DNA of 64,000 nt from Pseudomonas nitroreducens (GCF_014204515.1 NZ_JACHLI010000003.1:1-64000); one strand, 5' to 3'. Numbered from the stretch's first letter, positions 44,908-54,039 are shown. Translations and numbers: made by a program. The notes: a model not told the origin generated them from the sequence alone.

Positions 44908-45339
44908 TTACGCAGCGGCAAGGACGCGGATCGACAGACGCAGGCCGAGAGCGGCCAGCGCCGCTTCCAGCTGCTCCATTTTCGAGCCGTGCAGGAAGTC
45001 CACCAGGCGATCCACCTGCACCGGGTTCACGTCCAGCAGGCGGCAGAGATCGGCCTTGCGCAGGCCACGCCGGAGCATCTCGTTCCATAGCGCGATCTTG
45101 GCGACGGTAACGCTCGGCAGATACACGACCTGCTCGCCGGGCTGCGCCGCACTGGCCGGCGGAATCGCGCGGCGCTCGTCGACATGGATCGACAAGGTGG
45201 TCTCGATGGCATCCAGCGCCTCCCGGATCGCATGCTCCCGGTCGTCGCCGTAGCTGTTGAGCTCGGGCAGGTCACGGCAGTAAACAGCGACGCCGGGCCT
45301 ACCCGGGTCTGCCTCAAAGCGTATGGCGTAGTCGTACAT
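44908..45339 (-). CDS. hicB: HicB-type antitoxin
   Basis: A 143-residue protein. The N-terminal half is the HicB RNase-H-like fold (MYDYAIRFEADPGRPGVAVY, DLPELNSYGDDREHAIREAL). The C-terminal half is a helix-turn-helix (LRKADLCRLLDVNPVQVDRL) that binds the operon promoter. It neutralises the HicA toxin encoded just upstream. GGAGG precedes the ATG at 45339; the longer frame above it overlaps HicA and is not used. Confidence 0.87.
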   Translation of the reverse strand: MYDYAIRFEADPGRPGVAVYCRDLPELNSYGDDREHAIREALDAIETTLSIHVDERRAIPPASAAQPGEQVVYLPSVTVAKIALWNEMLRRGLRKADLCRLLDVNPVQVDRLVDFLHGSKMEQLEAALAALGLRLSIRVLAAA

Positions 45340-45364
45340 CGTTGCCTCCAGCCTGGTGACGCAG

Positions 45365-45544
45365 TCACAGGCCCAGTTGCCGAATGATGGCCTGGCGGGT
45401 TCCCTCGGGCATTTCCTTGGCCCCATGGTCGGCGAAAGTACTCTTCCTGCCGTTGCGTGCAGTGAGCTTGAAGTGGCTGCCCTTGCCCGCCTCGAAGATC
45501 ACTCCCTGGGCTTTCAGCCATCGCCTGAATTCGCTGAACTTCAT
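45365..45544 (-). CDS. hicA: HicA-type mRNA interferase toxin
   Basis: A 59-residue HicA (YcfA-like) toxin with the double-stranded RNA-binding fold. MKFSEFRRWLKAQGVIFEAG leads to the conserved GSHFKL with the catalytic His. The ending MPEGTRQAIIRQLGL is typical. GGAAGAG precedes the ATG. It is first in the pair, with 25 bases before hicB, and is the usual order for HicAB. The promoter region carries an inverted repeat (45599-45614). Confidence 0.88.
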   Translation of the reverse strand: MKFSEFRRWLKAQGVIFEAGKGSHFKLTARNGRKSTFADHGAKEMPEGTRQAIIRQLGL

Positions 45545-45598
45545 CAGCTCATCTCTTCCTGACCGGATGAGTCGAGCCTAGGGACACACCAGAAAATA

Positions 45599-45614
45599 GC
45601 AACATTAGTGTTGC
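45599..45614. promoter_or_regulatory. Inverted repeat upstream of hicA, likely HicB operator
   Basis: GCAACA-TTAG-TGTTGC is a perfect six-base inverted repeat 55 bases upstream of the hicA start. The minus strand reads TGTTGCTATTTTC here, so a -10 element (TATTTT) may be adjacent. The position fits HicB autoregulation. Confidence 0.55.
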
Positions 45615-45707
45615 ACTAGGAGAGGCTTCCTACAAGCTTCTGCGCAACGGCTGCGTGAGCATCGCCCGAACCGCGGAAGGAATTTCCGGGCAACCGCCAC
45701 CGACGAT

Positions 45708-45726
45708 TGTCCAGCTGCGCTGGACA
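45708..45726. promoter_or_regulatory. Perfect inverted repeat TGTCCAGC-N3-GCTGGACA
   Basis: An eight-base perfect inverted repeat with a three-base spacer, about 83 bases upstream of the SDR gene. It could be an operator for the LysR regulator of the same gene cluster (47820-48725). Confidence 0.45.
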
Positions 45727-45808
45727 GTCCATCCGGTCCGGCGGGAATTATCCAGGGCGTATCCCGCTCTAGACTCAGTCCTGCCTTCAACCAAGCAGGA
45801 CAAGCGCC

Positions 45809-46582
45809 ATGGCTGACCATTCGATCAAGGGGAAAGTGGTACTCATCGCCGGAGGAGCGAAGAACCTCGGCGGGCTGATCGCCCGTGACCTCGCCGAGCA
45901 AGGGGCCGCCGCGGTGGCGGTGCACTACAACAGCGCCGCCAGCCAGGCCGACGCCGAGCAGACCGTCGCCGCGCTCCAGGCCCTGGGCGCCCGCGCCGTG
46001 GCGCTGCAGGCCGACCTGACCAGCGCCGGCGCGGTGGAGAAGCTGTTCGCCGATGCCGTCGCCGCCGTCGGCAAGCCGGACATCGCCATCAACACCGTGG
46101 GCAAGGTGCTGAAGAAGCCCATGGCCGAGATCAGCGAGGCCGAGTACGACCAGATGATGGCGGTGAACGCCAAGACCGCGTTCTTCTTCATCAAGGAAGC
46201 CGGCCGGCACCTCAACGACAACGGCAAGATCTGCACCATCGTCACCTCGCTGCTGGGCGCCTTCACTCCCTTCTACGCCGCCTACGCCGGTGGCAAGGCG
46301 CCGGTGGAGCACTTCACCCGCGCCGCCGCCAAGGAGCTGGGCGAGCGCGGCATATCGGTCACCGCGGTGGGGCCGGGGCCGATGGACACACCGTTCTTCT
46401 ACCCCGCCGAGGGCCAGGACGCGGTGAACTATCACAAGAGCGCGGCCGCCCTGTCGCCCTTCTCGAAGACCGGCCTGACCGACATCGAGGACGTGGTGCC
46501 CTTCATCCGCCACCTGGTCAGCGACGGCTGGTGGATCACCGGGCAGACGCTGCTGATCAATGGCGGCTATACCACCAAGTAG
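45809..46582 (+). CDS. SDR family oxidoreductase
   Basis: A 257-residue short-chain dehydrogenase. The cofactor motif is GGAKNLGG rather than the usual TGxxxGxG, which is a known variant. YAGGK gives the YxxxK pair, and the C-terminus has TGQTLLINGGYTTK. It starts a run with LtrA and LysR genes. Substrate unknown. Confidence 0.83.
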   Translation: MADHSIKGKVVLIAGGAKNLGGLIARDLAEQGAAAVAVHYNSAASQADAEQTVAALQALGARAVALQADLTSAGAVEKLFADAVAAVGKPDIAINTVGKVLKKPMAEISEAEYDQMMAVNAKTAFFFIKEAGRHLNDNGKICTIVTSLLGAFTPFYAAYAGGKAPVEHFTRAAAKELGERGISVTAVGPGPMDTPFFYPAEGQDAVNYHKSAAALSPFSKTGLTDIEDVVPFIRHLVSDGWWITGQTLLINGGYTTK

Positions 46583-46609
46583 GCCCACCACGACCTGCCG
46601 GGATCGACC

Positions 46610-47812
46610 ATGCCCCACAGCCCCGATGCACATCACCCGCTGCTTCGCCAGCGCGACGGCCACCACGCGCGGGTGACCTACGAGGAACTGCTGTTCGACC
46701 TGGTCTACGTGTTCGCCGTAACCCAGCTCAGCCACACCCTGCTGCACCACCTGGACCTGCTCGGAGTGGTGCAGACGCTGATCCTCTGGCTCGCGGTCTG
46801 GCTGGGCTGGCAGTACACCTGCTGGGTGACCAACTGGTTCAATCCCGAGACACCGGCGGTGCGCACGCTGGTGTTCGCCATCATGCTGCCGGCGCTGCTG
46901 ATGTCCACCAGCCTGCCGCATGCCTTCGGCGAATCTGCTCTCGTCTTCGCGCTGGCCTACGTCACCCTGCAGGTCGGGCGCACGGCGTTCATCCTCGCGC
47001 AGCTGCCGGCGGCCCATCCGCTGGCGGCCAACTTCCGCCGCATGTTCGGCTGGGTGTCGATCGCCGCACTGTTGTGGATCGCCGGCGCCTTCGCCGAAGG
47101 CCCCGCGCGCATCCTGCTGTGGCTGGCGGCGGTGCTCTGCGAGTACGTCTCGCCGATGTTCGGTTTCGCCCTGCCGGGCCTTGGCCGCTCGCGGACCCGC
47201 GACTGGACCATCGAGGGCGGCCACCTGGCCGAGCGCTGCCAGCTGTTCGTCATCGTCGCACTGGGGGAGACCCTGCTGGCCAGCGGCGCGTCCCTGGCCG
47301 AGACCGAGCACTGGACACTGCCGGTGCTGATCGGCCTGCTGGCGACCTTCCTCGGCACCCTGGCGATGTGGTGGCTGTACTTCGGCACCGCGAGCAAGGA
47401 CGCCACCCACCGCATCACCCACTCCGACGATCCGGGTCGCATCGGCGCCTGGTTCCATTACATCCACGCGCTGCTGGTGGCCGGCATCATCGTCACGGCG
47501 GTGGGCAACGACCTGGTGATGGCTCACCCGGACGCTCGCCTGTCCAGCGCCCAGGCGCTCACCCTGGTCGCCGGGCCGCTGCTCTACCTGCTGGGCAACG
47601 TGCTCTACAAGCGGGTGGTCTACCAGGTGCTGGCCAAATCCCACCTGGCGGGGATGCTGGTGCTGCTGGCGCTGATCCCCGTGGCCCTGGTCACCGACCT
47701 GCTGATGATGGGCGTGCTGACCACTCTGGTGCTGCTCGCCGTGGGTCTGATCGAGGCTCGCGTCACCCGCCAATTGCGCGCTCGCCAGAACGCCGCGCCG
47801 GCGCAGCACTGA
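46610..47812 (+). CDS. Low temperature requirement protein A (LtrA)
   Basis: A 400-residue membrane protein with about ten to eleven segments. VTYEELLFDLVYVFAVTQLS and ERCQLFVIVALGETLLASGA are the typical LtrA features. LtrA is needed for growth at low temperature in Listeria; the function in Pseudomonas is unknown. It lies 27 bases after the SDR gene and eight bases before the LysR gene, so the three are probably one operon. Confidence 0.85.
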   Translation: MPHSPDAHHPLLRQRDGHHARVTYEELLFDLVYVFAVTQLSHTLLHHLDLLGVVQTLILWLAVWLGWQYTCWVTNWFNPETPAVRTLVFAIMLPALLMSTSLPHAFGESALVFALAYVTLQVGRTAFILAQLPAAHPLAANFRRMFGWVSIAALLWIAGAFAEGPARILLWLAAVLCEYVSPMFGFALPGLGRSRTRDWTIEGGHLAERCQLFVIVALGETLLASGASLAETEHWTLPVLIGLLATFLGTLAMWWLYFGTASKDATHRITHSDDPGRIGAWFHYIHALLVAGIIVTAVGNDLVMAHPDARLSSAQALTLVAGPLLYLLGNVLYKRVVYQVLAKSHLAGMLVLLALIPVALVTDLLMMGVLTTLVLLAVGLIEARVTRQLRARQNAAPAQH

Positions 47813-47819
47813 GGGCCCG

Positions 47820-48725
47820 ATGGAGCGCATCGAGCAGTACCGCATCTTCATCCAGGTCGCCGAGCTGGGCAGTTTCATCCAGGCCTCGCGGGTGCTCAAG
47901 CTGCCGCGCGCCACGGTCTCGGCGGCGGTCCAGCAGCTGGAAGCCGGCATCGGCACGCGCCTGCTGCACCGCACCACGCGCCGCGTGAGCCTGACCGCCG
48001 ACGGCCTGCAGCTGCTCGACCGCGCGCGCCTGCTGCTGCAGGACTACGACGAGGTCGACCAGCTGTTCCAGACCCATCCGCACCAGGTCAGCGGCCGCCT
48101 GGACGTCGACGTGCCCAGCCGCATCGCCCGGCGCCTGCTGATCCCCGCGCTGCCGGAGTTCCTGCGCCAGTACCCGCGCCTGCAACTGGGGCTGGGCTCC
48201 AGCGACCGGCTGATCGATCCGGTGGGCGAAGGCGTGGACTGCGTGATCCGCTTCGGCCGCCTGGCCAGCAGCAGCCTGGTGGTGAAGCCGCTGGGCCAGG
48301 TGCTGCTGGTGAACTGCGCCAGCCCCGCCTACCTGGCCGAGTACGGCCACCCGCAGCACCCCGACGAGCTGCAGGTCGGCCACCTGTGCGTCGGCTACAC
48401 GCCGCTGCCCGGCGGCCAGGCGCTGCCCTGGGAGTTCACCAGCACAACCGGCGAGCAGAGTTGCCCGTTGCCCAGCCGGGTGATCGTCAACAACGTGGAG
48501 AGCTACATCGCCAGCTGCTGCGCGGGCCTGGGCCTGATCCAAGTGCCATTGTTCGACGTGCAGCACCTGCTCGACGCCGGAGCGCTGGTGGAAGTACTCG
48601 CCGAGCACCGCCCGGCGCCGATGCCGGTAGCGCTGCTCTACCCCCACCGCCGCCAGCGCTCGCGGCGCCTGGCGGTGTTCCTGGAATGGTTCAGCGCGCA
48701 GATCGGCCCCTATCTGGCGCCGTGA
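47820..48725 (+). CDS. LysR-family transcriptional regulator
   Basis: A 301-residue LysR regulator. The N-terminal HTH (QVAELGSFIQASRVLKLPRA, then TVSAAVQQLEAGIGTRLLHR) is followed by a substrate-binding domain. It is eight bases after ltrA. It may control the SDR-LtrA operon. The ligand is unknown. Confidence 0.85.
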   Translation: MERIEQYRIFIQVAELGSFIQASRVLKLPRATVSAAVQQLEAGIGTRLLHRTTRRVSLTADGLQLLDRARLLLQDYDEVDQLFQTHPHQVSGRLDVDVPSRIARRLLIPALPEFLRQYPRLQLGLGSSDRLIDPVGEGVDCVIRFGRLASSSLVVKPLGQVLLVNCASPAYLAEYGHPQHPDELQVGHLCVGYTPLPGGQALPWEFTSTTGEQSCPLPSRVIVNNVESYIASCCAGLGLIQVPLFDVQHLLDAGALVEVLAEHRPAPMPVALLYPHRRQRSRRLAVFLEWFSAQIGPYLAP

Positions 48726-48775
48726 GCAGATCCGGGTGATGATCGACCCGCCCTTCATTGCCTTCGGAGTTTTCC

Positions 48776-49120
48776 ATGCCGCTTACCGTCCTGCTGCGCT
48801 GCCACGACCTGGAACTCACCCGCGCCCACTACCGCGACGTCCTCGGTTTCAGCGTCGAGGACTCCGCCCAGGGCACGCTGACCGTGCAGTTGCAGGACTG
48901 CCGACTGCTGTTCACCGTCGACGATCTGTGGTCCGCCGGGGTCGGCAGCTCGGGCACGCTGTACCTGCAGATCAGCGGGGTCGATCGCTACTTCGAGCAG
49001 GTGAAGGACCAGGCGCAGATCGCCTGGCCGCTGCAGGACATGACTTATGGCTCGCGGGAATTCGGCGTGCGCGACTGCAACGGCTACCACCTGGCGTTCG
49101 CCCAGCCGACCAGCGCCTGA
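48776..49120 (+). CDS. VOC-fold (glyoxalase/bleomycin resistance) protein
   Basis: A 114-residue protein with the VOC pattern (VLLRCHDLELTRAHYRDVLG, LTVQLQDCRLLFTVDDLW, MTYGSREFGVRDCNGYHLAF). One domain of two betaalphabetabetabeta modules is enough for a dimeric enzyme. The reaction is unknown. The ATG at 48776 is chosen over 48758 because CGGAG is upstream and the family begins here. Confidence 0.78.
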   Translation: MPLTVLLRCHDLELTRAHYRDVLGFSVEDSAQGTLTVQLQDCRLLFTVDDLWSAGVGSSGTLYLQISGVDRYFEQVKDQAQIAWPLQDMTYGSREFGVRDCNGYHLAFAQPTSA

Positions 49121-49131
49121 TCCAGGCCCGG

Positions 49132-49156
49132 CATTGCTGCACCCGGCGCAGCAATG
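49132..49156. repeat. Perfect inverted repeat CATTGCTGC-N7-GCAGCAATG
   Basis: A nine-base perfect inverted repeat between the VOC gene end and the next gene. There is no T-run, so it is not a clear terminator; an operator for one of the LysR regulators is possible. Confidence 0.5.
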
Positions 49157-49232
49157 TCCTGCACTGGCCCCGTCTGGTGCACAGCGATCACATCCCTAGA
49201 CTGGCGTTTCCATCACCAGCCAGGGGAACACC

Positions 49233-50207
49233 ATGATCAACCGCATCTCGCTCGACGTCTTCGGCGGCCCGGAGGTCCTTCGCCTCGACCAGGCTGAACG
49301 GCAACGGCCAGGACCCGGCGAAGTCTGGCTGGAGCAGGCCGCCATCGGCGTCAACCCGCTGGACCTGAGCCAGCGCAGCGGCGCGGTGAAGATCGCCCTG
49401 CCCTCCGGCCTCGGCCTGGAAGGCGCCGGCACCGTGGCGGCCATCGGCGCGGGCGTGGACAACCTGCAGCTCGGCGACCGCGTCGCCTACGCCACCGGGC
49501 CGCTCGGCGCCTATGCCAGCGCCCGCCTGTACCCGGCGCAACGGCTGGTGAAGCTGCCCGACGCGGTCAGTTTCGAAGCGGCCGCCGCCGTCCTGTTCAA
49601 GGGCATTACCGCGCAGTACCTGATCAAGTCCACCTGGCCGGTCGGCCCCGGCTCCCGCGTGCTGGTCTACGGCGCCGCCGGCGCGCTGGGACAGCTGCTG
49701 GTGCCCTGGGCCAGGCACCTGGGCGCCTTCGTCATCGGCGTGGTGTCGAAAGCCGCCAGCGTCGAGCGCGCCCGCGCCGCCGGCTGCAACGAGGTACTGG
49801 TATTCGACGCCGGGACGCTGGCCGGGCAGGTGCTGGAGATCACTGCCGGGCAGAAGGTCGACGTGGTCTACGACCCGATCGGCCGCGCGACCTTCGACGC
49901 CTCGCTGGACTGCCTGCGCTCACGCGGCCTGCTAGTCAGCTTCGGCATGGCCTCCGGCGTGCCGCCGGCGGTGGAAGTGGCCACGCTCAACGCCAAGGGC
50001 TCGCTGTTCCTCACCCGCCCTTCACTGGCCGCGCACACCGCCACGGTGGAGGAATACCAGCAGCGCGCGCAGGACGTCCTGCAAGCCGTCGTCCAAGGTA
50101 TCATCCAGCCTCGCGTGTGGCGCCGTTACCCGCTGGCGGAAGTCGCCCAGGCCCACGCCGACCTGCAGGATGGCCGCTCCGAAGGAGCCATCGTGCTCAT
50201 CCCCTGA
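49233..50207 (+). CDS. Quinone oxidoreductase-like MDR enzyme
   Basis: A 324-residue zinc-independent alcohol dehydrogenase/quinone oxidoreductase. The NADPH motif is YGAAGALGQLL and the cofactor-domain start VDNLQLGDRVAYAT. It lacks zinc-binding cysteines, as in Qor. It lies 41 bases before a LysR gene on the same strand, so the two are probably linked. Confidence 0.85.
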   Translation: MINRISLDVFGGPEVLRLDQAERQRPGPGEVWLEQAAIGVNPLDLSQRSGAVKIALPSGLGLEGAGTVAAIGAGVDNLQLGDRVAYATGPLGAYASARLYPAQRLVKLPDAVSFEAAAAVLFKGITAQYLIKSTWPVGPGSRVLVYGAAGALGQLLVPWARHLGAFVIGVVSKAASVERARAAGCNEVLVFDAGTLAGQVLEITAGQKVDVVYDPIGRATFDASLDCLRSRGLLVSFGMASGVPPAVEVATLNAKGSLFLTRPSLAAHTATVEEYQQRAQDVLQAVVQGIIQPRVWRRYPLAEVAQAHADLQDGRSEGAIVLIP

Positions 50208-50248
50208 ACGTCCCGCCGCCGGGGCGAAGCCGCCGAACCGGGAGCTCC

Positions 50249-51178
50249 ATGGATCTGTTCGACAGTCACCAGGCCGACCAGCTCGCCACCCTCCTGGCGC
50301 TGGCCGAGCACGGCTCCTTCGCCGCCGCCGGCCGCGCCCTGCAGCGCCATCCCTCGGTGCTGTCCAAGCGCCTTGGCGCCCTGGAACAGCGCCTGGGGGT
50401 GCGCCTGGTGGAACGCACCACCCGCCAGTTGCGCTTCACCGACGAGGGCCTGCGCCTGAGCGAGCGCCTGCGCCAGGCTGCCAGCCTAATCGCCGAGGCC
50501 CAGGACCAGGCCGCTCGCAGCGCCGCCCAGGTGCAGGGCCGCCTGAAAGTCGCCGTCCCGGCAGCCATGGGGCGCCTGTGGCTGAGCCCGATCCTCTCGC
50601 GCTTCGTCCTCGAACATCCGCAGGTCACGCTGGAGGTGGAATACTCGGAGCGCTTCGTGGATATCGTCGCCGAGGGCTTCGACGCCGCCATCCGCATCGG
50701 CGAACTGGCCGACAGCCGCCTGCTGGCCCGGCGACTCTGCGATCTGCGGCGCATCCTCTGCGCGGCGCCCAACTACCTGGAGCGCCACGGCACACCACGC
50801 CACCCGGCGGAGCTGGCCGACCACAACTGCCTGGGCTTCACCGGCCTGCACTCCTGGCCGGACTGGAAGCTGGCCAGCGCCGGCAAGCAGCAGTCGGTCA
50901 GGGTCAGCGGCAACCTGCACAGCAATGACAACGAGGCGTTGCTCTCCGCCGCCCGCCTGGGCGTGGGCATCCTCGCCGGCGGCGAATGGCTGATGAAACA
51001 CGACCTGGATGCCGGCCGCCTCGTGCGTGTGCTGCCGCAATGGCAACTGGGCGCCGCCGGCGGCATCTACTTCGTACGCCCGTCAGCGCGCTACAGTTCC
51101 GCCACGGGCGAGGTGTTCAAGGCCTGGATCGAGGAACAGTTCGTCGACGGTGCGCCGTGGGAGCGGCCGTCACGCTGA
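50249..51178 (+). CDS. LysR-family transcriptional regulator
   Basis: A 309-residue LysR regulator with the N-terminal HTH (LAEHGSFAAAGRALQRHPSV, then LSKRLGALEQRLGVRLVERT) and the ligand domain. GGAG precedes the ATG at 50249. It shares its strand with the quinone oxidoreductase upstream. A strong terminator for the opposite gene lies just after its stop. Confidence 0.85.
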   Translation: MDLFDSHQADQLATLLALAEHGSFAAAGRALQRHPSVLSKRLGALEQRLGVRLVERTTRQLRFTDEGLRLSERLRQAASLIAEAQDQAARSAAQVQGRLKVAVPAAMGRLWLSPILSRFVLEHPQVTLEVEYSERFVDIVAEGFDAAIRIGELADSRLLARRLCDLRRILCAAPNYLERHGTPRHPAELADHNCLGFTGLHSWPDWKLASAGKQQSVRVSGNLHSNDNEALLSAARLGVGILAGGEWLMKHDLDAGRLVRVLPQWQLGAAGGIYFVRPSARYSSATGEVFKAWIEEQFVDGAPWERPSR

Positions 51179-51186
51179 TCGACCGG

Positions 51187-51227
51187 TAAAAAAAACGGGC
51201 GCCCGGCAACTATGCCGAGCGCCCGTT
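51187..51227 (-). terminator. Rho-independent terminator of the minus-strand quinone oxidoreductase
   Basis: On the minus strand, ACGGGCGC/GCGCCCGT and a further five-pair extension form a GC-rich stem, directly followed by eight T residues (the A-run at 51188-51195 on the plus strand). It lies 15 bases after the stop of the gene at 51242-52231. Confidence 0.88.
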
Positions 51228-51241
51228 CCGCCCGTCCGCTC

Positions 51242-52231
51242 TCAGACCGTGACGACGATCTTGCCCACCTGCTGGTTGGCTTCCAGGAAGCGATGCGCCT
51301 CCTGGATCTGTTCCAGCGGGAAGGTCCGCGCGATCACCGGGCTCAGCGCGCCGGACTCCAGGCCCTTGACGATGAAGGCCTTGGCGCGCTCCAGCGCTGC
51401 CGGGTCGGCGACGATCTCGGCGTAGAGGTAGCCCTTGAGCGTCAGGCTCTTGCCCAGCACAGTGAACAGCGGGAAAGGCGTCGGCTCCGGGCTCAGTGCG
51501 CCGTATTCGAGGAGGATGCCGCCGCGCGCCATGGCCTGGGTCAGCACCTCGAAACCGGGGCCGCCGATGGGATCGAAGACCACACGGGCGCCCTGCCCGC
51601 TGGTCAGCGCCATGACCTTCTCGACGATATCTTCCTCATCGCTGACGATCACGTGATCGGCGCCGGCCTCCAGCAGCGCCTGCTTCTTCGCCTGGGTGCG
51701 GGTCACGGCGATGGAGGTGGCGCCGACCATGCGGGCGATCTGGAACGCGGCCAGACCGACGCTGCTGGAGGCCGCGGTGACCAGCACGAAGTCGCCCTTC
51801 GACAGCTTCGCCTGCTCCACCAGCGCGCCCCAGGCAGTGACGTACTGCATCCAGGACGCGGCGGCCTGCTCGAAGCTGAGGTTCTGCGGATGCTTCACCA
51901 GCAGGTACGCCGGCACGTTGGCGACTTCGCCGTAGGTGCCCCAGCGGGCGATATCCAGCGGCGGAATCAGGCTCACCGCATCGCCCACCTGGATCTCCTT
52001 CACGGCGCTGCCCACTGCGCTGACCACGCCAGCGGCTTCGTAACCCAGGCGGCTGGGAAACTCGGCTTCCTGCAGGTAGGCGTGGTTGCGGAACATCACT
52101 TCGGCGCGGTTCAGGCCGAAGGCCTTGACCGCGATCTGCACCTCGTCCGCCGCCGGGGCGGGTACGTCCAGCGCCTCCAGTTTCAGGACGCTGGCGTCAC
52201 CGTATTCGTGGATTCTGACAATGCGGGCCAT
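51242..52231 (-). CDS. Zinc-dependent alcohol dehydrogenase/quinone oxidoreductase-family enzyme
   Basis: A 329-residue MDR enzyme. The N-terminus has ADEVQIAVKAFGLNRAEVMF and YEAAGVVSAVG; the cofactor motif is VTAASSSVGLAAFQIA. No zinc-binding cluster is obvious, so it is again quinone-oxidoreductase-like. It is divergent from the LysR gene at 52399, which probably regulates it. Confidence 0.85.
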   Translation of the reverse strand: MARIVRIHEYGDASVLKLEALDVPAPAADEVQIAVKAFGLNRAEVMFRNHAYLQEAEFPSRLGYEAAGVVSAVGSAVKEIQVGDAVSLIPPLDIARWGTYGEVANVPAYLLVKHPQNLSFEQAAASWMQYVTAWGALVEQAKLSKGDFVLVTAASSSVGLAAFQIARMVGATSIAVTRTQAKKQALLEAGADHVIVSDEEDIVEKVMALTSGQGARVVFDPIGGPGFEVLTQAMARGGILLEYGALSPEPTPFPLFTVLGKSLTLKGYLYAEIVADPAALERAKAFIVKGLESGALSPVIARTFPLEQIQEAHRFLEANQQVGKIVVTV

Positions 52232-52398
52232 GGCAACCTCTTTCTGCTCGGGGCCGGCACCAGGCGCCGGCCGAAATGGGAGTGTAGAAAGTCCCGGCAA
52301 CGGTGCTCGACCGTCCGCGACATGCAGGGAAATCTAGGCGTTGGCCGGGGCCGGATAAAGGCCTAGGATGGCCGGACACTTGAAACACAGGGTTTGCA

Positions 52399-53289
52399 AT
52401 GGACCGCCTCGAACAGATGGCCGTCTTCGCCAAGGCGGTGGAGCTGGGCTCCTTCAGCGCCGCCGCCGAAGAGCTGCAGCTGTCCTCCCAGCTGGTCGGC
52501 AAGCAGGTGAAGATGCTGGAGCAGCACCTGGGCCTGTCGCTGCTCAACCGCACCACGCGCCGGCAGAGCCTCACCGACTTCGGCCGGGCCTTCTACCAGC
52601 GCGCCAAGCTGATCCTGGCGGACATGGAGGCGGCGGAGAACCTCGCCGCCGTTACCCGCGGCACGCCCAGCGGGCGGTTGCGGATCAATGCGCCGGTGAC
52701 CTTCGGCATGCGCACCCTGTCGCCGCGCCTGCTGGAGTACATGGTGCGCTACCCGCAGGTGTCGGTGGACCTGACCCTGTCCAACGAACTGGTGGACCTG
52801 GTCAACGACGGCTACGACGTGGTGTTCCGCATCGGCGAGCTGGCCGACAGCCGTCTCAAGGCCGTGCCGCTGGCGCCCTACCGGCTGCTGTTGTGCGCCG
52901 CGCCGGCGTACCTCGCTCGGCGCCCGGCGATCCGCACACCGGAAGACCTGAGCCAGCACGAGTGCCTGGGTTTCGCCTTTTCCGACGGCCGCTCCAGCTG
53001 GACCTTCGACGGTCCGGACGGGCGCATCGAGGTGCCGATTACAAGCCGTTTGACGATCAATCAGGGCGACCCGCTGCTGGCGGCGGCGGTGGCCGGACTG
53101 GGCGTGGTGCTGCAGCCGCAGGAGCTGGTCGGCGATGCCTTGCGCAGCGGCACGCTGGTGCAGTTGCTGCCGCAGTACAGCGTGCCGACCTCGCCGATGC
53201 ACATCCTCTATGCCCCGGACCGGCGTCTCACGCCCAAACTGCGCAGCTTCCTCGACTTCGCCAGCGCTGCCTTCGGTCGTCGCCCATGA
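52399..53289 (+). CDS. LysR-family transcriptional regulator
   Basis: A 296-residue LysR regulator with the HTH region (FAKAVELGSFSAAAEELQLS, then SQLVGKQVKMLEQHLGLSLL) and a C-terminal ligand domain. It is divergent from a quinone oxidoreductase gene and overlaps the AraC-family gene by four bases (ATGA). Regulation of the oxidoreductase is the likely job. Confidence 0.87.
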   Translation: MDRLEQMAVFAKAVELGSFSAAAEELQLSSQLVGKQVKMLEQHLGLSLLNRTTRRQSLTDFGRAFYQRAKLILADMEAAENLAAVTRGTPSGRLRINAPVTFGMRTLSPRLLEYMVRYPQVSVDLTLSNELVDLVNDGYDVVFRIGELADSRLKAVPLAPYRLLLCAAPAYLARRPAIRTPEDLSQHECLGFAFSDGRSSWTFDGPDGRIEVPITSRLTINQGDPLLAAAVAGLGVVLQPQELVGDALRSGTLVQLLPQYSVPTSPMHILYAPDRRLTPKLRSFLDFASAAFGRRP

Positions 53290-53969
53290 GCGGGCGCGAG
53301 CAGGCCTGGCACGGCGAACTCTGGCTGGGCACGGACTTCTGCCTGGTGGCCGGCACCACCGGCCACGCACGCGCCCACGCCCACTACGCGCACCAGCTGC
53401 TGATGGCCTGCGAGGGCGAAGTGAAAGCGCTGATCGACGACCAGCCGCAGCAGGCTTCCCTGCTGGTGATCGCCTCCAACCAGCGCCACGCGATCCTCGA
53501 CAGCGACCAGCGCGTCGTCACCCTGTTCGCCGAGCCGCTGGCCTTCGAACTGGCCGATCTGCAACGGCTTTGCCACGACGTCGGGCCGCACCTGCAACGG
53601 CTGGCCGACGGCCTGGGCGAACTGCCACGGCGCCAGCTCGACCCGCGCCTGGAGAAAGCCCTGCAACGCATCCGCGCCCTGGACGACGGCGCCCTGCCCG
53701 CCCAGGCGCTGGCCGAGGCAGCCTCGCTCTCGCTGAGCCAGCTGGAGCGGTTGTTCAGCGGCACGCTGGGCCTCTCGGTGCGCCGCCTGGTGCTCTGGCA
53801 AAGGCTGCGCCAGGCACTGCGACTGGCCATGGCCGGCGACAGCCTGACCAGCGCCGCCATCGCGGCGGGCTTTGCCGATTCCGCGCACTTCTCCCGCAGC
53901 GTGCGCAGCCAGTTCGGGATTCGGGCGGACCTGACGTTGCGTCAGCTGAAGCTGCGCTTGCTCAGCTAG
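53286..53969 (+). CDS. AraC-family transcriptional regulator
   Basis: A 227-residue protein with an N-terminal cupin-like sensor (HAHYAHQLLMACEGEVKALI) and a C-terminal pair of helix-turn-helices (ALAEAASLSLSQLERLFSGT and AIAAGFADSAHFSRSVRSQF). The start is inside the LysR stop, so the two regulators are co-translated. Target genes are unknown. Confidence 0.83.
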   Translation: MSGREQAWHGELWLGTDFCLVAGTTGHARAHAHYAHQLLMACEGEVKALIDDQPQQASLLVIASNQRHAILDSDQRVVTLFAEPLAFELADLQRLCHDVGPHLQRLADGLGELPRRQLDPRLEKALQRIRALDDGALPAQALAEAASLSLSQLERLFSGTLGLSVRRLVLWQRLRQALRLAMAGDSLTSAAIAAGFADSAHFSRSVRSQFGIRADLTLRQLKLRLLS

Positions 53970-53993
53970 GGATCGCTTCGGCTGGGCCGACTG

Positions 53994-54039
53994 GCAGGAG
54001 CGAACTCTGTCCACGCTCATACGCATGGCGCGCTCCTGC
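53994..54039. repeat. Imperfect REP-like inverted repeat
   Basis: GCAGGAGCG at 53994-54002 pairs with CGCTCCTGC at 54031-54039, nine bases each, with a 28-base loop. It lies in the gene-free stretch 53970-54271. Confidence 0.5.

Noticed and set aside
45605..47977. A 790-residue minus-strand frame over the SDR and LtrA genes
   Set aside because: Gln/His-rich composition and no domain; the plus strand holds two well-supported genes.
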